From the NCBI RefSeq assembly GCF_001187505.1, contig NZ_CP012150.1, forward strand, positions 2,542,001-2,606,000: 64,000 nt of DNA. Reading direction: 5' to 3'. This DNA comes from Mycolicibacterium goodii. GTDB taxonomy: Bacteria > Actinomycetota > Actinomycetes > Mycobacteriales > Mycobacteriaceae. This document shows positions 47,801-56,800 of this stretch, in pieces. The position numbers and the translations under genes were made by a program. The number at the start of each line of letters is the position of its first letter. Positions within the stretch are counted from its first letter, which is position 1. Under the pieces are notes generated by a model. The model saw only the letters and a program-made list of their open reading frames with translations, made no database searches and had not been told where the DNA came from.

Positions 47801-49477
47801 CGGGCCTCCCGCGCCATCGTCCCCTCCTGCTCCGCCAGCACCGGGCGGTTGCCGCCGAAGCCGGGGATGAGGGATTCGCCGCGGTAGCTCACGATGGTCT
47901 GGGCCAGGCCGAGTATCAGCACGGCCGTGATCGTAGTGAACCCGACTGAGAGGTCCGTGTAGATCAGGACCCCGACGGCGCCGCCGGCCACCCAGGCCAG
48001 CTGCAGCACCGACTCGGAGCGTCCGAACGCCGAGGCGCGCGACGCCTCGGGGAGGTCGTCCTGCAGCGACGCGTCGAGGGAGGCCTTGCCGATGGCGCTG
48101 GCGCCCGAGGTCACCAGCGTCGCGAGCGCGGCCACCAGCAGCGTGCCGGTCAGCGCGGTGATGAGCGCGAACGCGGTGACGACGACGGCAAGGCGCACGA
48201 CCATCGTGCGCCGGGTGGCCCAGTTCGAGCCGCGCCGCGGTCATGTTCCCGGCGAAGTTACCGATCCCGGCGGCCGCGCCGATGATGCCGAGGATCAGCA
48301 GTTGCTCCCAGCCGCTGGCGTCGTGCGATTTGGCGACGAACGCCGGGTAGAGGAACAGGAACCCCACCATCACCTTGATGGTGCAGTTGCCCCACAGCGC
48401 GGTGATGGTGTTGCGCCCCATGGGCTGCCGCACGGCCTGCGGTTTCTCGGACCTGCCGGTCCTGTCGCGCTCCGGGCGGCGCAGTTCTCCGGTGCCGCCG
48501 TGGTAGCTCAGCGTCGTGGGCACCTCGCCCTCGGTGACCTCGACCCATTTGGGGATCCGCATCGACAGCACCGCGCCGGCGACGCTGACCGCGACGATCA
48601 CGTACAGCGCGCCGGGCAGGTTCACGAGCCCGAACAGGTACTCGGCGCCCGCCGCGACGCCGCCGCCCGCGATCGTTCCGCCCAGCAGGCCGAATGTGGT
48701 GAGCCGCGAGTTGACCCGCACCAGGTCGATCGACGGGGGCAGCACGCGCGGGGTGACCGCGCTGCGCAGCACCGAGAACGATTTGGACAGCACCATCATG
48801 CCCAGCGCGCACGGGTAAAGCACCCATGACGGGAAGTTGCCGGTCGCACCGTCGTAGTTGGCGATCAGCACCACGATCAGCACGGTGCGCAGCGCGAACG
48901 ACGCCGCCAGCGCGACCCGCCTGCCGTGCTGCAGGCGGTCCAGCGCGGGTCCGATGAGCGGCGCGATCACCGCGAACGGCGCGATGGTGATCAGCAGGTA
49001 CAGCGCGACGCGGCTCTTCGACTCGCCGCTGGCGGCCGCGAAGAACAACGTGTTGGCCAGCGCGACGGCCATGGCCGCGTCGACGGCGAAGTTGGCCACC
49101 ACGGGCCAGGTGAGCGCGGTCAGACCGGATTTGTCGGCGCCGTCGGCGGTCGCGGCGCGGTGCACCAGGCCGTACATCCGCGAGCCCATCTCGCGGCTGC
49201 GCGCGGCCGCCGCGCGGGTGACGGTGACGCGTTCGCCGGCAGCGGCATCCGAGCCGCGGGTGCGCCATGAGCGTTCGGAACTCTCCGAGTGGCCGGTCTC
49301 CCCGGAGAACCGCGTGTTCCCGGAGGCGGGCTGCTCGTCCAGCGGTGGGAGCCAGCGGTTGGAGCTGGGCGTCGAGGACCTGCGCGGCCTGCGGTGCGTC
49401 GCGTCGCTGGGATAGTTGGCCATGCCGGGATGCTCCGCGCCGCGATCGCCTGGCGGCCGCGGCGGGTAATAGGTCAC
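47797..49477 (-). pseudogene. Rv0876c-like MFS protein interrupted by a one-base insertion
   Basis: Frame 1 starts at GTG 49477 (YYPPRPPGDRGAEHP) and encodes a long cytosolic N-terminus (~110 aa), then 10 helices up to GNMTAARLEL; frame 2 (MVVRLAVVVTAFALIT to the end at 47797) encodes the rest. The switch is at 48219-48221, a CCC triplet. Deleting one C joins the frames as RLELATRRTMVVRL, in agreement with the family. About 559 aa if repaired. N-terminal residues are unusually Arg/Ser/Pro-rich. Coupled to DUF2771. The break is either sequencing error or a real mutation. Confidence 0.82.
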
Positions 49478-49553
49478 GTCTCGATTCTCTCTTATCGGAT
49501 CGCGCAAGGCTCACAGGCGACCGGTGTGGTTTGTGTTGTGCCGGTCAGGCACT

Positions 49554-50357
49554 ATGGACGCGATGGAAAGTGTGACCGAACCCGCCGACCGGGCCGCAGG
49601 CAGCGACCTCGGATCCGCTGCGGCGCCCGAGGCGGCGGACCTGGAGTCGGTGCTGCGGGGCGCCGTCGACCTGGCCCGTACCGCGCTGACCGAGTTCAGC
49701 GGTGCGGACACGGTCGGTGAATATCTGGGCGTGACGCTTGAGGACCAGAGCTCGGCGACGCACCGCTTCCTGGCCAACATGCCCGGTTACCGCGGTTGGC
49801 AGTGGGCCGTCGTGGTCGCCGCCTACCCGGGTTCGGACCACGCCACGATCAGCGAACTTGTGCTCGTGCCCGGCCCGACCGCACTGCTCGCACCGAAGTG
49901 GGTGCCGTGGCAGGACCGCGTCCGGCCCGGCGATCTGGGCCCGGGCGACCTGCTCGCCCCGCCGCCCGAGGATCCGCGACTGGTGCCGGGTTACTCGGCG
50001 ACCGGTGACCCGCTGATCGACGACGCAGCCCTCGAACTGGGACTTGGGCGTCGTCAGGTGCTCAGCGAGTGGGGCCGCGCCGCGGCCGCCCAGCGCTGGC
50101 ACGACGGCGATTTCGGTCCCGACTCCCCGATGGCCCGCGCGACCCGCCGGGTGTGCCGCGACTGTGGTTTCTACATCCGGCTCGGCGGTGCGCTGGGCCG
50201 CATGTTCGGCGTGTGCGCCAACGAACTGTCCGCCGACGGTCATGTTGTCGACGCCGAGTACGGCTGCGGTGCCCATTCGGACACCCCGCAGCCGCCCGGT
50301 TCGGGTTCCCCGCTCTACGCACCCTTCGACGACGGGGTGCTCGACCTCGCCGACTGA
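49554..50357 (+). CDS. DUF3027-family protein (Rv0877-like)
   Basis: 267 aa from ATG 49554 (a second ATG at 49563). Conserved DUF3027 body: ALTEFSGADTVGEYLGVTLED, then HRFLANMPGYRGWQWAVVVAAYPGSD and WVPWQDRVRPGDLGPGDLL. A zinc-ribbon-like part is at ~205-235: RRVCRDCGFYIRLGGALGRMFGVCANE, with further Cys in YGCGAHSDTP. Known role of the family is not established; homologues may be linked to DNA processes in actinobacteria. After its stop comes a 9-base tandem repeat, then the convergent SRPBCC gene. Confidence 0.87.
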   Translation: MDAMESVTEPADRAAGSDLGSAAAPEAADLESVLRGAVDLARTALTEFSGADTVGEYLGVTLEDQSSATHRFLANMPGYRGWQWAVVVAAYPGSDHATISELVLVPGPTALLAPKWVPWQDRVRPGDLGPGDLLAPPPEDPRLVPGYSATGDPLIDDAALELGLGRRQVLSEWGRAAAAQRWHDGDFGPDSPMARATRRVCRDCGFYIRLGGALGRMFGVCANELSADGHVVDAEYGCGAHSDTPQPPGSGSPLYAPFDDGVLDLAD

Positions 50358-50360
50358 TCG

Positions 50361-50405
50361 GCCGTTGAGGCCGTTGAGGCCGTTGAGGCCGTTGAGGCCG
50401 TTGAG
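50361..50405. repeat. Five tandem copies of a 9-base unit (VNTR-like)
   Basis: GCCGTTGAG is repeated five times without interruption (50361-50405) in the 58-base gap between two convergent genes. No strong terminator stem was noticed in the same gap. Copy number could differ between strains. Confidence 0.92.
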
Positions 50406-50415
50406 GCTACTGCGG

Positions 50416-50868
50416 CTACCGTTCGGCCGCGGCCTTGATGCGGGCCAGTGACTGGTTCATGCCATCGACGAGTTCGCCCTCGAAGCCGGGCACACCACCG
50501 AAGAACGCCGTGATCGCCGCGTTGGACACCGCGGTGGTGCCGTTCTCGGCGTGCCGGCTCTCGGTCACCCGGGTGCCGTTCTCGGTCGGTTCGAGTTCAT
50601 AGCTCCACACCGTCTTGTTGACGTCGACGCGGAACGCCAGCTTCTGCTCGGGGATCACCTCGAGGATGTGGCAGGTGGTCGGCCAGAACATGAACTTGCG
50701 GCGGTTCAGGTTGATCGTCAGCGCACCCGGGCGCAGCGGACCGATCGTCTTCATCAGCCGGCACTGCGGGCTCCACTCGGGCATGCGGCTCAGGTCCGAG
50801 ATCAGCGACCAGACCTTGCCGACGGGTGCGTTGATGTCGATCTGGGCTTGCAGCAACGGTGCGGCCAT
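50416..50868 (-). CDS. SRPBCC/START-like protein
   Basis: 150 aa from ATG 50868. Bet v1/polyketide-cyclase fold: LLQAQIDINAPVGKVWSLISDLSRMPEWSPQC at the start, then PGALTINLNRRKFMFWPTT, VNKTVWSYELEPTENGTRVTESR and a C-terminal helix GMNQSLARIKAA. Such proteins bind hydrophobic molecules or act in lipid handling. Ends in a conserved helical C-terminus; opposite neighbour DUF2530 lies eight bases upstream on the same strand, so they may be cotranscribed. Confidence 0.87.
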   Translation of the reverse strand: MAAPLLQAQIDINAPVGKVWSLISDLSRMPEWSPQCRLMKTIGPLRPGALTINLNRRKFMFWPTTCHILEVIPEQKLAFRVDVNKTVWSYELEPTENGTRVTESRHAENGTTAVSNAAITAFFGGVPGFEGELVDGMNQSLARIKAAAER

Positions 50869-50876
50869 GTGTCTCC

Positions 50877-51146
50877 TCAGGTCAATCCGCTTTGGGCGCC
50901 CCGTGATCCGCGACGCACCGCCCGACGTTGCCACAGGAAGATCGACGTGCCAAGCACTCCGACGCCGAGGCCCGCGACGGTATAGGGCCGCCATTCCTGC
51001 AGATTCGGCAACGCGAACGCCGCGATCGTCGCGATGAGCCAGCCCACCGCGATCACGATGATCACCGGGCGCGGATCGAGCAGCGCGCGGGGCAGTTGCG
51101 GGGGCACGGGGGTGTCGTCTGGGTTCCGTTCTGGCGCACCGGTCAC
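50877..51146 (-). CDS. DUF2530 membrane protein (Rv0879c-like)
   Basis: 89 aa from GTG 51146 (an ATG at 51179 would add 11 residues). Two transmembrane helices: PVIIVIAVGWLIATIAAFAL and YTVAGLGVGVLGTSIFLW after the conserved LPRALLDPRP N-terminus. Basic tail (RRAVRRGSRG). The 91-aa size of Rv0879c supports the shorter start. Function unknown. It is divergent from the MarR gene. Confidence 0.82.
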   Translation of the reverse strand: MTGAPERNPDDTPVPPQLPRALLDPRPVIIVIAVGWLIATIAAFALPNLQEWRPYTVAGLGVGVLGTSIFLWQRRAVRRGSRGAQSGLT

Positions 51147-51228
51147 CGCCTCAACGTAACCGATGGCTCTGTCCCACATCGGCCCTGGCTCTGGGCCGTT
51201 GGGCCGTTCGCTCAGTACTATTTGCGTT

Positions 51229-51660
51229 GTGAAACATCTGGACGCGCGGGTCGCGAGCGACCTGGCACTGGCCGTTGTTCGGTTTGCCCGCCAATTGCGG
51301 ACGCGCCGTTCGGATTCCCCGGTCACGCTCACCCAGCTGTCGGCGCTGTCGACGCTGGCCAAGGAGGGCGCCATGACGCCGGGCGCGCTCGCGGTTCGTG
51401 AGCGCGTGCGCCCTCCGTCGATGACGCGGGTGCTGACGTCGTTGACCGAACAGGGCCTGGTGGTGCGCACGGCACATCCCGTCGACGGCAGGCAGATCAT
51501 GGTGTCGGCCTCGCAGGCCGGTATGGAACTCGTCGAGGTGGAGCAGCGCGCCAGCCAGGAATGGCTGCTGGAACAATTGGGCAAACTTGATCCCGATCAG
51601 CGTCAGACGTTGATCGCCGCGGCCGATCTGATGACGGCCATGGTCGACGAGAAGGTGTGA
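51229..51660 (+). CDS. MarR-family regulator (Rv0880-like)
   Basis: 143 aa from GTG 51229. Winged helix-turn-helix: [40 protein letters not shown], then the wing [20 protein letters not shown]. Helices at both ends form the dimer ([39 protein letters not shown]). In M. tuberculosis this protein was linked to envelope and stress-related regulation, ligand not known. Its stop overlaps the start of the RNA methylase gene (GTGA at 51657-51660), so it is coupled with that gene. Confidence 0.9.
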   Translation: MKHLDARVASDLALAVVRFARQLRTRRSDSPVTLTQLSALSTLAKEGAMTPGALAVRERVRPPSMTRVLTSLTEQGLVVRTAHPVDGRQIMVSASQAGMELVEVEQRASQEWLLEQLGKLDPDQRQTLIAAADLMTAMVDEKV

Positions 51661-52478
51661 GCCCGCTGCAAGTAATCGACATCGACGATCCCGCCGATTC
51701 CCGCATCGACGACTTCCGTGACCTCAACAGCGTCGACCGCAGGCCGGATCTGCCCACCGGAAAAGCTCTGGTGATCGCCGAGGGTGTGCTGGTGGTGCAG
51801 CGCATGCTGGCCTCCCGCTTCCAACCCCGCGCCCTGCTCGGCACCGACCGCAGGCTCGGCGAACTCGCCGCCGACCTCGAGGGGGTCGACGTGCCGTTCT
51901 ACCGCGCGAGCGCCGAGGTGATGGCCGAGGCGATCGGCTTCCACCTCAACCGCGGTGTGCTGGCCTCGGCGCCGCGCGCTGCCGAACTCACCGTCGAGAA
52001 GGTGCTCGCGGGCGCGCGCACCGTGGCGGTGCTCGAAGGTGTCAACGACCACGAGAACCTCGGCTCGATCTTCCGCAACGCCGCCGGGCTCGCCGTCGAC
52101 GCCGTGATCTTCGGGGCCGGATGCGCCGATCCGCTGTACCGGCGGGCGGTGCGGGTGTCGATGGGCCACGCCCTGCTGGTGCCCTTCGCGCGGGCGATGT
52201 CCTGGCCCGCTGATCTGGAGATGTTGCGGGACAACGATTTTCGTCTGCTCGCGATGACCCCGGCCGGGTCAGCGGCGACACTGTCGGATGCGATGGTGCA
52301 ACTCGGCGCCGAGCGTGTCGCGATCCTGGTGGGTGCCGAGGGGCCCGGCCTGACCGAGCGCACCATGCGTGCCAGCGACGTGCGGGTGCGCATCCCGATG
52401 TCCCGCGGCACGGATTCGCTCAACGTCGCGACGGCGGCGGCGCTGGCGTTCTACGAGCGGGCCCGGCTGGCGCACTGA
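51657..52478 (+). CDS. SpoU/TrmH-family RNA 2'-O-methyltransferase
   Basis: 273 aa from GTG 51657. An N-terminal substrate-binding domain ([16 protein letters not shown]...) is followed by the SPOUT knot with the three motifs: [17 protein letters not shown] (motif 1), [12 protein letters not shown] (motif 2) and [22 protein letters not shown] (motif 3). It methylates ribose of rRNA or tRNA with SAM. Target not predictable from sequence. Same order as Rv0880-Rv0881. Cytoplasmic. Confidence 0.92.
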   Translation: MSPLQVIDIDDPADSRIDDFRDLNSVDRRPDLPTGKALVIAEGVLVVQRMLASRFQPRALLGTDRRLGELAADLEGVDVPFYRASAEVMAEAIGFHLNRGVLASAPRAAELTVEKVLAGARTVAVLEGVNDHENLGSIFRNAAGLAVDAVIFGAGCADPLYRRAVRVSMGHALLVPFARAMSWPADLEMLRDNDFRLLAMTPAGSAATLSDAMVQLGAERVAILVGAEGPGLTERTMRASDVRVRIPMSRGTDSLNVATAAALAFYERARLAH

Positions 52479-52498
52479 CGAGGCGCTAAGTTGGCAGC

Positions 52499-52774
52499 GT
52501 GACCGACGATTCGACGCCGTGGGGGACCGGCCTGACGGTGGCCGGGTTCGTCGCGGTGGTGCTCGCCGCCGCGATCGTGGTGCTGGGGGTCGGCCTGCTG
52601 CGGGTGCATCCCCTGCTGGCGATCGGGCTCAACATGGTCGCGGTCGGCGGGCTGGCGCCCACGGTGTGGGGTTGGCGACGCAGGCCGGTGTGGCGCTGGT
52701 TCGTCCTCGGCGCCGGGGTCGGCGTCGTCGGCGGCTGGATCGCGCTGCTCGCGGTGGCGCTGACGGGTGTCTGA
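52499..52774 (+). CDS. DUF2537 membrane protein (Rv0882-like)
   Basis: 91 aa from GTG 52499. Three hydrophobic helices: GLTVAGFVAVVLAAAIVVLGVGLLRV, then LLAIGLNMVAVGGLAPTVWGW and RWFVLGAGVGVVGGWIALLAVAL. Typical small membrane protein, unknown function, always before sepH on the opposite strand. Its stop TGA (52772-52774) directly abuts the sepH stop TCA (52775-52777), forming TGATCA; there is no terminator between the convergent genes. Confidence 0.85.
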   Translation: MTDDSTPWGTGLTVAGFVAVVLAAAIVVLGVGLLRVHPLLAIGLNMVAVGGLAPTVWGWRRRPVWRWFVLGAGVGVVGGWIALLAVALTGV

Positions 52775-53578
52775 TCAGCGCTGGGTGCCCGAGGACCGCA
52801 CACCCAGCAGCACGTCCTCCCAGGCCGGCACGGTCGCCCTGGCCTTGCGGCTGCGCTTGGGTGCGGGAGCGGGCTCGGGTTCCGGTTCCGGTGTCGGAGC
52901 GGGTGGCTGCTCCGCCTGCTCAGGCTGGACCTGCGGCTGGGGCGCCTCGAACTCCAGCTGCGGAACCGCGGCGACGGGCCGCAGCGGACGCGCGAAATCC
53001 GGGTTGACCAGCTGGTGTGCGGCGTCGTCGGAGGCCGTCACCAGCCCGCCGTGGGAGCCGGGGGTGAACCGGAAGTGCGCGAGGTTGTCGGAGCGCCCCG
53101 CCTTCCAGGCCAGCTGCACGGTCCAGCGGCTGTCCTCGTTGCGCCAGGCGTCCCACGCGACGGCGTCCGGGTCGAGGCCACGTGCCACCAGCGCCTTGGT
53201 CACCGTCTCCAGCAGCGTCAGCACCGAGGGACCGTCGGCCAGCACCGGGTGCGCCGCGGTTGCCAGCTCGGCCGCCCGCGCACGTTCCAGCAGCACCGGG
53301 TGGGCGAACCGCTCGACCCGCTCGACGGGAACGCCTGCCGCGGCGGCCAGCTGCTCGACCGATGCACCGGCGCGGATTTTCGCTTGAATTTCCTTGGGAC
53401 GCAGCACGCTTTGAACCTCTAGATCGATCTCGGTCTGGTTCGAGGCGACCCTGTCACCGCGCACAGCGGCCCGCAGCCGGTCGTCCACACGCAGAGTGAA
53501 CATTTCCGCGGAGTCGGCGGTCTCGCAGATGATGCGTTTGCCGTCTACATCCAGTCCGACGACCCTGAGTTCTCGCAT
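52775..53578 (-). CDS. sepH: Septation protein SepH
   Basis: 267 aa from ATG 53578 (MRELRVVGLDVDGKRIICET). N-terminal DUF3071 with a helix-turn-helix of a Lsr2-like type (~70-110: RPKEIQAKIRAGASVEQLAAAAGVPVERVERF), a middle of helices (VTKALVARGLDPDAV, WKAGRSDNLAHFRFTPG) and a C-terminal Pro/Glu tail (PAPTPEPEPEPAPAPK) ending in a conserved short motif (PAWEDVLLGVRSS). Known: SepH stimulates FtsZ polymerisation in actinobacterial cell division and is Rv0883c in M. tuberculosis. The start is preceded by AGGAGGTCGGT, a good ribosome site. Confidence 0.92.
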   Translation of the reverse strand: MRELRVVGLDVDGKRIICETADSAEMFTLRVDDRLRAAVRGDRVASNQTEIDLEVQSVLRPKEIQAKIRAGASVEQLAAAAGVPVERVERFAHPVLLERARAAELATAAHPVLADGPSVLTLLETVTKALVARGLDPDAVAWDAWRNEDSRWTVQLAWKAGRSDNLAHFRFTPGSHGGLVTASDDAAHQLVNPDFARPLRPVAAVPQLEFEAPQPQVQPEQAEQPPAPTPEPEPEPAPAPKRSRKARATVPAWEDVLLGVRSSGTQR

Positions 53579-53666
53579 ACCGACCTCCTGGGCGCACCCT
53601 ACTGCGTTATCGGCTCGTAACCGCGCTGACACGCGGGACGGCCGGCGGACGGTTCGGTTCGGACCT

Positions 53667-54788
<1,122 letters not shown>

Positions 54789-54871
54789 CTAAAGGGAGCG
54801 TCCGCACCGTCGAGTGTGGGCCCTGTGCACGCAAAACCGCCGCACGGCGTGCACACGGCCCACGGTCGGCC

Positions 54872-55636
54872 TCACAGCGTCAGGATGCGCGGGCCTTGCG
54901 CGGTGATCGCGACGGTGTGTTCACTGTGCGCGGCGCGGGCCCCGCTCGCGGTGCGCAACGTCCAGCCGTCGGCGTCGTGCAGGTAGTCCTCGGTGGCGTC
55001 GGCGATCAGCATCGGCTCGATCGCGATCACCAGGCCGGGGCGCAACCGCATGCCCTCGCCGCGTCGTCCGACGTTGGGGACGTGCGGCGCCTCGTGCATC
55101 GTGTGGCCGATGCCGTGGCCGCCGTGGTCGGCCAGCAGCGCGTAACCGGCGTCGCGCACGGTCGAGGAGATCGCGTATCCGATGTCGCCGAGCGTGTTGC
55201 CGGGGCGGGCCGCGGCGATGCCCGCGGCCAGGGCCGCGTCGGTGGCCTCGATGAGCGCGAGGTCGGCCTGCGTCGGGGTGCCGACGACGACGCTGCGCGC
55301 GGCGTCCCCGCACCACCCGTTCAAGATTGCTCCGAAGTCCACCGAGACCAGGTCGCCGTCGGCGAGCACCCGGGGTCCGGGGATGCCGTGCACGACGGCG
55401 TCGTTGACGCTGACGCACAGCACCGCGGGGAACGGGCCGGGCGCCCAGTTGGGGTGGTAGCCCTTGAACGGCGAGGTGGCGCCGTGATCGGCCAGGATCT
55501 GGGCCGCGATGCTGTCCAGATCGGCGGTCGTACGCCCGGCGGCGGCGTGCGCGGCCACCTCCCGCAACGCTTCTGCGACGACGGCACCTGCGGCTGCCAT
55601 GGCGTCTATCTCGGCTTCGGTTTTCATTTCGACCAC
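54872..55636 (-). CDS. map: Methionine aminopeptidase, type I (extra copy)
   Basis: 254 aa. Metal ligands are visible: Asp in SVDFGA, Asp in GDAARS, His in GGHGIGHTMHE, Glu in IAIEPML and Glu in HSEHTV, all in order and intact. N-terminus VEMKTEAEIDAMAAAGAVVAEALREV is typical of short MetAPs with no extension. It removes the initiator methionine. In M. tuberculosis the two map genes are elsewhere, so this copy is an addition to the syntenic block, placed between serC and the Rv0885 homologue. Upstream it is divergent from that gene by 122 bases. Confidence 0.92.
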   Translation of the reverse strand: MVEMKTEAEIDAMAAAGAVVAEALREVAAHAAAGRTTADLDSIAAQILADHGATSPFKGYHPNWAPGPFPAVLCVSVNDAVVHGIPGPRVLADGDLVSVDFGAILNGWCGDAARSVVVGTPTQADLALIEATDAALAAGIAAARPGNTLGDIGYAISSTVRDAGYALLADHGGHGIGHTMHEAPHVPNVGRRGEGMRLRPGLVIAIEPMLIADATEDYLHDADGWTLRTASGARAAHSEHTVAITAQGPRILTL

Positions 55637-55701
55637 CGCGGGGAACTCCTCCGCAAACTTCCCAAATCGGGCATGGACTTTTACTCGATACCTGCGGTAC
55701 C

Positions 55702-55711
55702 GTTGTACAAC
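55702..55711. promoter_or_regulatory. Palindrome GTTGTACAAC before the diiron gene
   Basis: GTTGTACAAC is a perfect 10-base palindrome centred about 52 bases before the Rv0885-like start, followed by GTAGATGTAAAC that could supply a -10. It lies in the divergent intergenic region with map, and could be an operator for a TetR/AraC-type protein, but none is encoded nearby. Confidence 0.35.
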
Positions 55712-55758
55712 AAGTGGGTAGATGTAAACCTCAACACGAGAGCGAGAGGTTCTGCAAC

Positions 55759-56775
55759 ATGGCTCGGACCAAGATGGTCAGGCGTTGGCGCCGCAACATG
55801 GATGTCAGCGACGACACCCAGTACGTGGACATGCTCACCACACTGTCCGAGGGGTCGGTGCGGCGCAACTTCAACCCGTACACCGACATCGACTGGGATT
55901 CGCCGGAGTTTGCCGTCGTCCCCAACGACCCGCGCTGGATCCTGCCGGCGACCGACCCGATGGGCGGCCACCCGTGGTACCAGGCGCAGTCACAGGAGCG
56001 GCAGATCGAGATCGGCATGTGGCGCCAGGCCAACGTCGCCAAGGTCGGTCTGCACTTCGAGAACATCCTCATCCGCGGCCTGATGGAGTACTCGTTCTGG
56101 GTGCCCAACGGCTCACCGGAGTACCGGTACTGCCTGCACGAGTCCGTCGAGGAGTGCAACCACACCCTGATGTTCCAGGAGATGGTGAACCGCATCGGCA
56201 AGGACGTCCCCGGCATGCCGCGGTTGCTCAAGTGGGTGCAGCCGCTGATCCCGCTGGCCGCAGGCCCGCTGCCGGTCCCGTTCTTCTTCGGCGTGCTCGC
56301 CGGCGAGGAGCCCATCGACCACACGCAGAAGAACGTGCTGCGCGAGGGCAAGTCCCTGCACCCGATCATGGAGCGGGTCATGGCGATCCACGTGGCCGAG
56401 GAGGCGCGCCACATCTCGTTCGCGCACCAGTACCTGCACAAGCGCGTGCCGCACCTGCGTCGCCGCCAGCGCTGGATGCTGTCGTTGTTCGTGCCGCTGA
56501 CCATGCGCATCCTGTGCTCGGCGATCATCGTCCCGCCGCGCGCGTTCTGGAAGGAATTCGACATCCCGCGCTCGGTGCGCAAGGAGCTGTTCTTCGACGC
56601 GCCGGAGTCGCGGAAGATGTTGCGGGACATGTTCGGTGACGTCCGGATGCTGTGCTACGACACCGGTCTGATGAACCCGCTCGCCAAGCTGATGTGGAAG
56701 ATCTGCAAGATCGACGGGCCACCCAGCCGCTACCGCAGCGAGCCGCAGCGCGAGCACCTGGTCTCGGCGGCCTAG
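55759..56775 (+). CDS. AurF-like diiron oxygenase family protein (Rv0885-like)
   Basis: 338 aa from ATG 55759. Four-helix ferritin-like fold with diiron ligand pattern: HFENILIRGLMEYSFW (E/H), ESVEECNHTLMFQEMV (E-x2-H type), MERVMAIHVAEEARHISFAHQYL (E-x-x-R-H in the third/fourth ligand helix). Long C-terminus (LFFDAPESRKMLRDMFGDVRML...). In M. tuberculosis Rv0885 is a membrane-associated diiron protein; homologues in Streptomyces are N-oxygenases (AurF) or act in alkane metabolism. Two positively charged segments near the N-terminus (RRWRRN). The next gene fprB, 25 bases later, supplies ferredoxin/reductase domains, a likely electron source. Confidence 0.86.
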   Translation: MARTKMVRRWRRNMDVSDDTQYVDMLTTLSEGSVRRNFNPYTDIDWDSPEFAVVPNDPRWILPATDPMGGHPWYQAQSQERQIEIGMWRQANVAKVGLHFENILIRGLMEYSFWVPNGSPEYRYCLHESVEECNHTLMFQEMVNRIGKDVPGMPRLLKWVQPLIPLAAGPLPVPFFFGVLAGEEPIDHTQKNVLREGKSLHPIMERVMAIHVAEEARHISFAHQYLHKRVPHLRRRQRWMLSLFVPLTMRILCSAIIVPPRAFWKEFDIPRSVRKELFFDAPESRKMLRDMFGDVRMLCYDTGLMNPLAKLMWKICKIDGPPSRYRSEPQREHLVSAA

Positions 56776-56800
56776 TCCGCACGCCTGGTTCGGGAGACTC

